A DNA stretch of 64,000 bases from Dysgonomonas sp. UBA5412 (GTDB lineage: Bacteria; Bacteroidota; Bacteroidia; Bacteroidales; Dysgonomonadaceae): positions 203,364 through 267,363 of the forward strand of contig DHNQ01000016.1 in the NCBI GenBank assembly GCA_002409595.1, in the 5' to 3' direction. Numbering within the stretch: position 1 is the stretch's first letter; every line of letters starts with the position of its first letter. The position numbers and the translations under genes are program-made. Of the stretch, positions 61,395 to 64,000 are shown one piece after another. The notes beneath the pieces are model-generated. The model saw only the letters and a list, made by a program, of their open reading frames with translations, made no database searches and had not been told where the DNA came from.

Positions 61395-63791
61395 ATGAAA
61401 TCTCCAATCATATTATTAATATTCTTTATCTATACGATGTCCACATACGCTCAAAATAATAAAGGCGTTATAATAACCGGTACGATTCTAGAAAAATCAA
61501 CAGAAAATCCTCTTGAATTTGCTACTATAGGTATCTATAATCTGGATACTGAAAAATTCATTGCCGGAACTAGCAGTAATACTGCCGGCAGGTTTACCTT
61601 TGACTCGCTGCCTATCGGTAACTATTATGTTACGTATCATTATACGGGATATGAAAAACAAAAATCCGCCCCTTTCAGTATAAAGGATTACACGACTTCA
61701 GTTGATATCGGTAAACTCTATCTTGTACCTTCTGTTCAGGCACTAAACGAAGTAGTCGTGCAGGGCAAACGTTCGACTTACATACAAAGTATAGATAAAA
61801 AAACATTCAATGTCGGACAAGACTTAATGAGTTCTTCAGGATCAGCCAGTGACCTGATGCAGAATATACCATCAGTGCAGGTGGATGTGGAAGGGAACGT
61901 GAGTCTGAGAGGAAATGAAAATGTACAGATCCTGATAAATGGCAAACCATCTACTCTGATGAACGCACGAACCCGTGCCGATGTCTTACAACAGCTACCG
62001 GCAAGCAATATAGAACGAATAGAGGTCATCACTAACCCTTCGGCTCAATATAAACCCGATGGCGTAAGTGGCATTATAAATATTGTAATGAAAAAGAAGC
62101 AAAAAAAAGGAATAAATGGAAGTGTCACAGCCAATGTCGGATTGGATGGACGATATAATACTTCTGCTTCCGTTAACTATAATATTGGGAAAGTAAACCT
62201 ATTTGCCAACTATGGTATACGGTTAGACCGTCGTGACCGTACAACATATGATAATCGCATGAAGAGTGACCGTACATTATCAATTACTAACCAGGAAACA
62301 ACCAGCAAAGCCAGTCCGTTATCACATATTATTCGTGCAGGTATAGATTGGAATATTGATTCTAAAAACATGTTACAACTTAGCGGCGGATATAATCACC
62401 GAAGCTTTGTCCGGAAAGATAACATTTCGACCAGATCTAAAGATGCCTTGCAGGAAATCACTTATGAAGGTATCCGTTATCGCTATGATGATGAAAAAAC
62501 GAAGCAGGCTGAAGCCGGTGCAGTATATACTCATACTTTCGGAGAAAATAACAGCCTCGTCTTAGATTATAACTATTCCATGACTGAAGGCCTCGAAAAC
62601 AATAAATATATGACTTTTGCATATCCTATGTCATTGAATACAAAAGATAATTCCCAGATATGGCAGGCCTATTACGAGCATTTATTGAGGATTACCTATA
62701 GCCGGACATTTAAGAATAACTTAAAACTGAATCTCGGCTATGAATTGGACGCATTAAAAACAGATCTGAACTACCATGTGCAAAACCTTGAGAATGGGAT
62801 CTTTGTTCCCGATATAAAGAAAACAAATGATTTTACAAATTATCAAACCAATAATGCCCTTTATACAACCCTGGAGTATAAGACCGGTAAGTTTGGTCTG
62901 TTATTGGGAGTGCGACCGGAGTTTACGGAAATCAAATCCCGGCTCTTGGGGATGGATAGTATTGTAAACAATAATTATTTTATGATATACCCAACTTTAC
63001 ACACGTCTTATCAACTAAATGAGAATAATGAACTTCAGTTTAATTACAGTCTGCGGGTGAACCGGCCTGAAGCAGATGATATGAATCCTTTTCCTGAATA
63101 TCAAAATCCTCTCAGCCTAAAATCCGGAAATCCATATCTTAAACCCGAAAAGATACATTCAATAGAGGCCGGTTACCAGTGGAGAAAAGGTGTTACGACG
63201 ATTTTAGGTACACTTTATTACCGCTATACAACCAATAAACTCACAACAGTTACAAAATATTTAGATAACTCTGTCCTACAGACAACGAAAGAAAATCTTA
63301 ATTCCGGTCAGTTCGCTGGAGCTGAATTCATACTTAATACAGAAATAGGAAAATGGATGACAGTCAATTTTAGTGGCAATGCCTATTATGACAGGATAAA
63401 CGCAGAAAAACTGGGCTATGGTAAAAATAAGGATGGTATTGCATGGAGTGCCGCTATGAATACAAACCTTAATCTGTTCAAAGGTGTTATGTTTCAAATC
63501 AATTCACGCTACATATCTTCTTCCCTGCTGCCTCAAGGTAAACGTGAAGGAGCTTTCATCTCCAATATAGGAGCTAAATATGAAATTCCTGAGACCAATG
63601 TTTCTATAATGGGAACGATCTCTGATGTTTTCAACACTTTCAAGAAGGTCTATACGATTAACACTCCGGAGTTAAAGCAACGTTTGGAGCAACGACGCGA
63701 TTCCCGCATTCTCTATATAGGAGTGGTCTGGAACTTTGGAATTACCTCTCAAAAGACGAAGCCAAATTTAAAGTACGATGAATCCTTGTAA
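61395..63791 (+). CDS. TonB-dependent receptor-like outer membrane protein
   Basis: This 798-aa protein starts at MKSPIILLIFFIYTMSTYAQ, a signal peptide; the longer frame adds 12 unneeded residues. It has an N-terminal CarboxypepD_reg-like domain (ITGTILEKSTENPLEFATIG), a plug (LMQNIPSVQVDVEGNVSLRG; RIEVITNPSAQYKPDGVSG) and an outer-membrane barrel of the OMP_b-brl_3 type. It lacks a SusD partner, so it is not a standard glycan-uptake pair. The ligand is unknown. It shows no own copy of the 21-bp operator and is probably read through from the GT9 gene. Confidence 0.88.
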   Translation: MKSPIILLIFFIYTMSTYAQNNKGVIITGTILEKSTENPLEFATIGIYNLDTEKFIAGTSSNTAGRFTFDSLPIGNYYVTYHYTGYEKQKSAPFSIKDYTTSVDIGKLYLVPSVQALNEVVVQGKRSTYIQSIDKKTFNVGQDLMSSSGSASDLMQNIPSVQVDVEGNVSLRGNENVQILINGKPSTLMNARTRADVLQQLPASNIERIEVITNPSAQYKPDGVSGIINIVMKKKQKKGINGSVTANVGLDGRYNTSASVNYNIGKVNLFANYGIRLDRRDRTTYDNRMKSDRTLSITNQETTSKASPLSHIIRAGIDWNIDSKNMLQLSGGYNHRSFVRKDNISTRSKDALQEITYEGIRYRYDDEKTKQAEAGAVYTHTFGENNSLVLDYNYSMTEGLENNKYMTFAYPMSLNTKDNSQIWQAYYEHLLRITYSRTFKNNLKLNLGYELDALKTDLNYHVQNLENGIFVPDIKKTNDFTNYQTNNALYTTLEYKTGKFGLLLGVRPEFTEIKSRLLGMDSIVNNNYFMIYPTLHTSYQLNENNELQFNYSLRVNRPEADDMNPFPEYQNPLSLKSGNPYLKPEKIHSIEAGYQWRKGVTTILGTLYYRYTTNKLTTVTKYLDNSVLQTTKENLNSGQFAGAEFILNTEIGKWMTVNFSGNAYYDRINAEKLGYGKNKDGIAWSAAMNTNLNLFKGVMFQINSRYISSSLLPQGKREGAFISNIGAKYEIPETNVSIMGTISDVFNTFKKVYTINTPELKQRLEQRRDSRILYIGVVWNFGITSQKTKPNLKYDESL

Positions 63792-63841
63792 TTAAAAATA
63801 TTTTAGATCAAAATAATCAATGATCTCGGATCTGCCCTGAT

Positions 63842-63878
63842 AATTCTAAATTTCTGCAAAATTGCAATTCTATATTTG
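63842..63878 (+). promoter_or_regulatory. Operator/promoter copy D, before second PAP2
   Basis: The element at 63842-63862 has the core TTCTAAATTTCTGCAAAA, taken as the consensus, followed after 8 bp by TATATTTG at 63871-63878, a full -7 box. The element would span about -43 to -23, over the missing -33 site. Confidence 0.8.
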
Positions 63879-63902
63879 GGATAATCATTATTAAAATAGA
63901 TT

Positions 63903-64000
63903 ATGCTCGAAAAAATTGTGCCATACGAAAAGGGTCTTTTCTTTTTTATAAACGGCTCTTACTCATACTTTACTGATTGTGTCATGTGGTTATTCTCAGG
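63903..64000 (+). CDS. PAP2-family phosphatase, N-terminal fragment
   Basis: The window ends in a gene starting ATG at 63903, 24 bp after a full -7 box. Its first 32 codons read MLEKIVPYEKGLFFFINGSY and then SYFTDCVMWLFSG, the typical opening of Bacteroidetes PAP2 phosphatases (an E/D-rich start, LFxxLNG, and a W-L-F/I-SG end of the first helix). The catalytic motifs lie outside the window. With copy D of the shared operator before it, it would be the second PAP2 enzyme in the regulon. The family call rests on this short piece. Confidence 0.6.
   Translation, partial: MLEKIVPYEKGLFFFINGSYSYFTDCVMWLFS

Noticed and set aside
1..64000. CRISPR array or insertion sequence
   Set aside because: No regularly spaced repeats, transposase genes or flanking terminal repeats were seen.

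Overview
The window is AT-rich chromosomal DNA of a Bacteroidales bacterium. Gene content and protein style resemble Dysgonomonas or Parabacteroides relatives, but the genus cannot be fixed from sequence alone. Three things support the order-level call. Families typical of Bacteroidetes are present (DUF3256, DUF2027-Smr, DUF1460, long FtsH and QueA, CarboxypepD_reg-like outer-membrane receptor). Leaders lack Shine-Dalgarno sequences. The Bacteroidetes -7 promoter box TAnnTTTG recurs before many operons; it was also used here to correct several start codons.

From 1 to 47 kb the window is mostly housekeeping. In order: the truA end, nhaA and a DMT transporter; a DUF3256 protein facing a GNAT, lipoprotein and Smr-protein group; queA-mltG; a minus-strand operon fhs-DUF1460-CPBP protease-wcaJ; a Dps-like small protein; two divergent tyrosine-phosphatase-like genes, one with a ruined active site; arsC/spx-like plus a giant tamB; yicC-gmk-nadD-pepQ; folP; a DUF2625-pbuX-xpt-rsmE operon; valS; rsfS-ftsH; cdsA; a BASS-family transporter; a membrane-bound degenerate Nudix protein; a GT90-ArnT-GtrA glycosylation operon; a DUF151 nuclease-like protein; uvrA; an exported metallo-beta-lactamase-fold protein; and an ECF sigma, membrane protein and exported beta-repeat protein operon.

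At 47.6-49.8 kb lies a small accessory patch: tRNA-Leu(UAG), repeated CGCTACC motifs and inverted repeats, an IntDOT-like tyrosine recombinase without catalytic Arg I, and an overlapping ORF6N-domain gene, closed by a strong terminator.

From 49.8 kb to the end is an envelope-remodelling and export locus: RND permease, adaptor and TolC; EptA-like phosphoethanolamine transferase with a PAP2 phosphatase; sensor kinase, OmpR-type regulator and a one-domain EamA protein; a GT9 glycosyltransferase with an outer-membrane barrel receptor; and the start of a second PAP2 phosphatase. Every transcription unit in this locus carries the same 21-bp sequence (core TTCTAAATTTCTGCAAAA) set 7-8 bp upstream of its -7 box, where a -33 element would normally sit. 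Five copies were found, and no intergenic copy was seen elsewhere in the window. The simplest reading is an autoregulated two-component regulon that couples lipid A modification, LPS glycosylation and tripartite efflux. This is the most interesting signal in the window.
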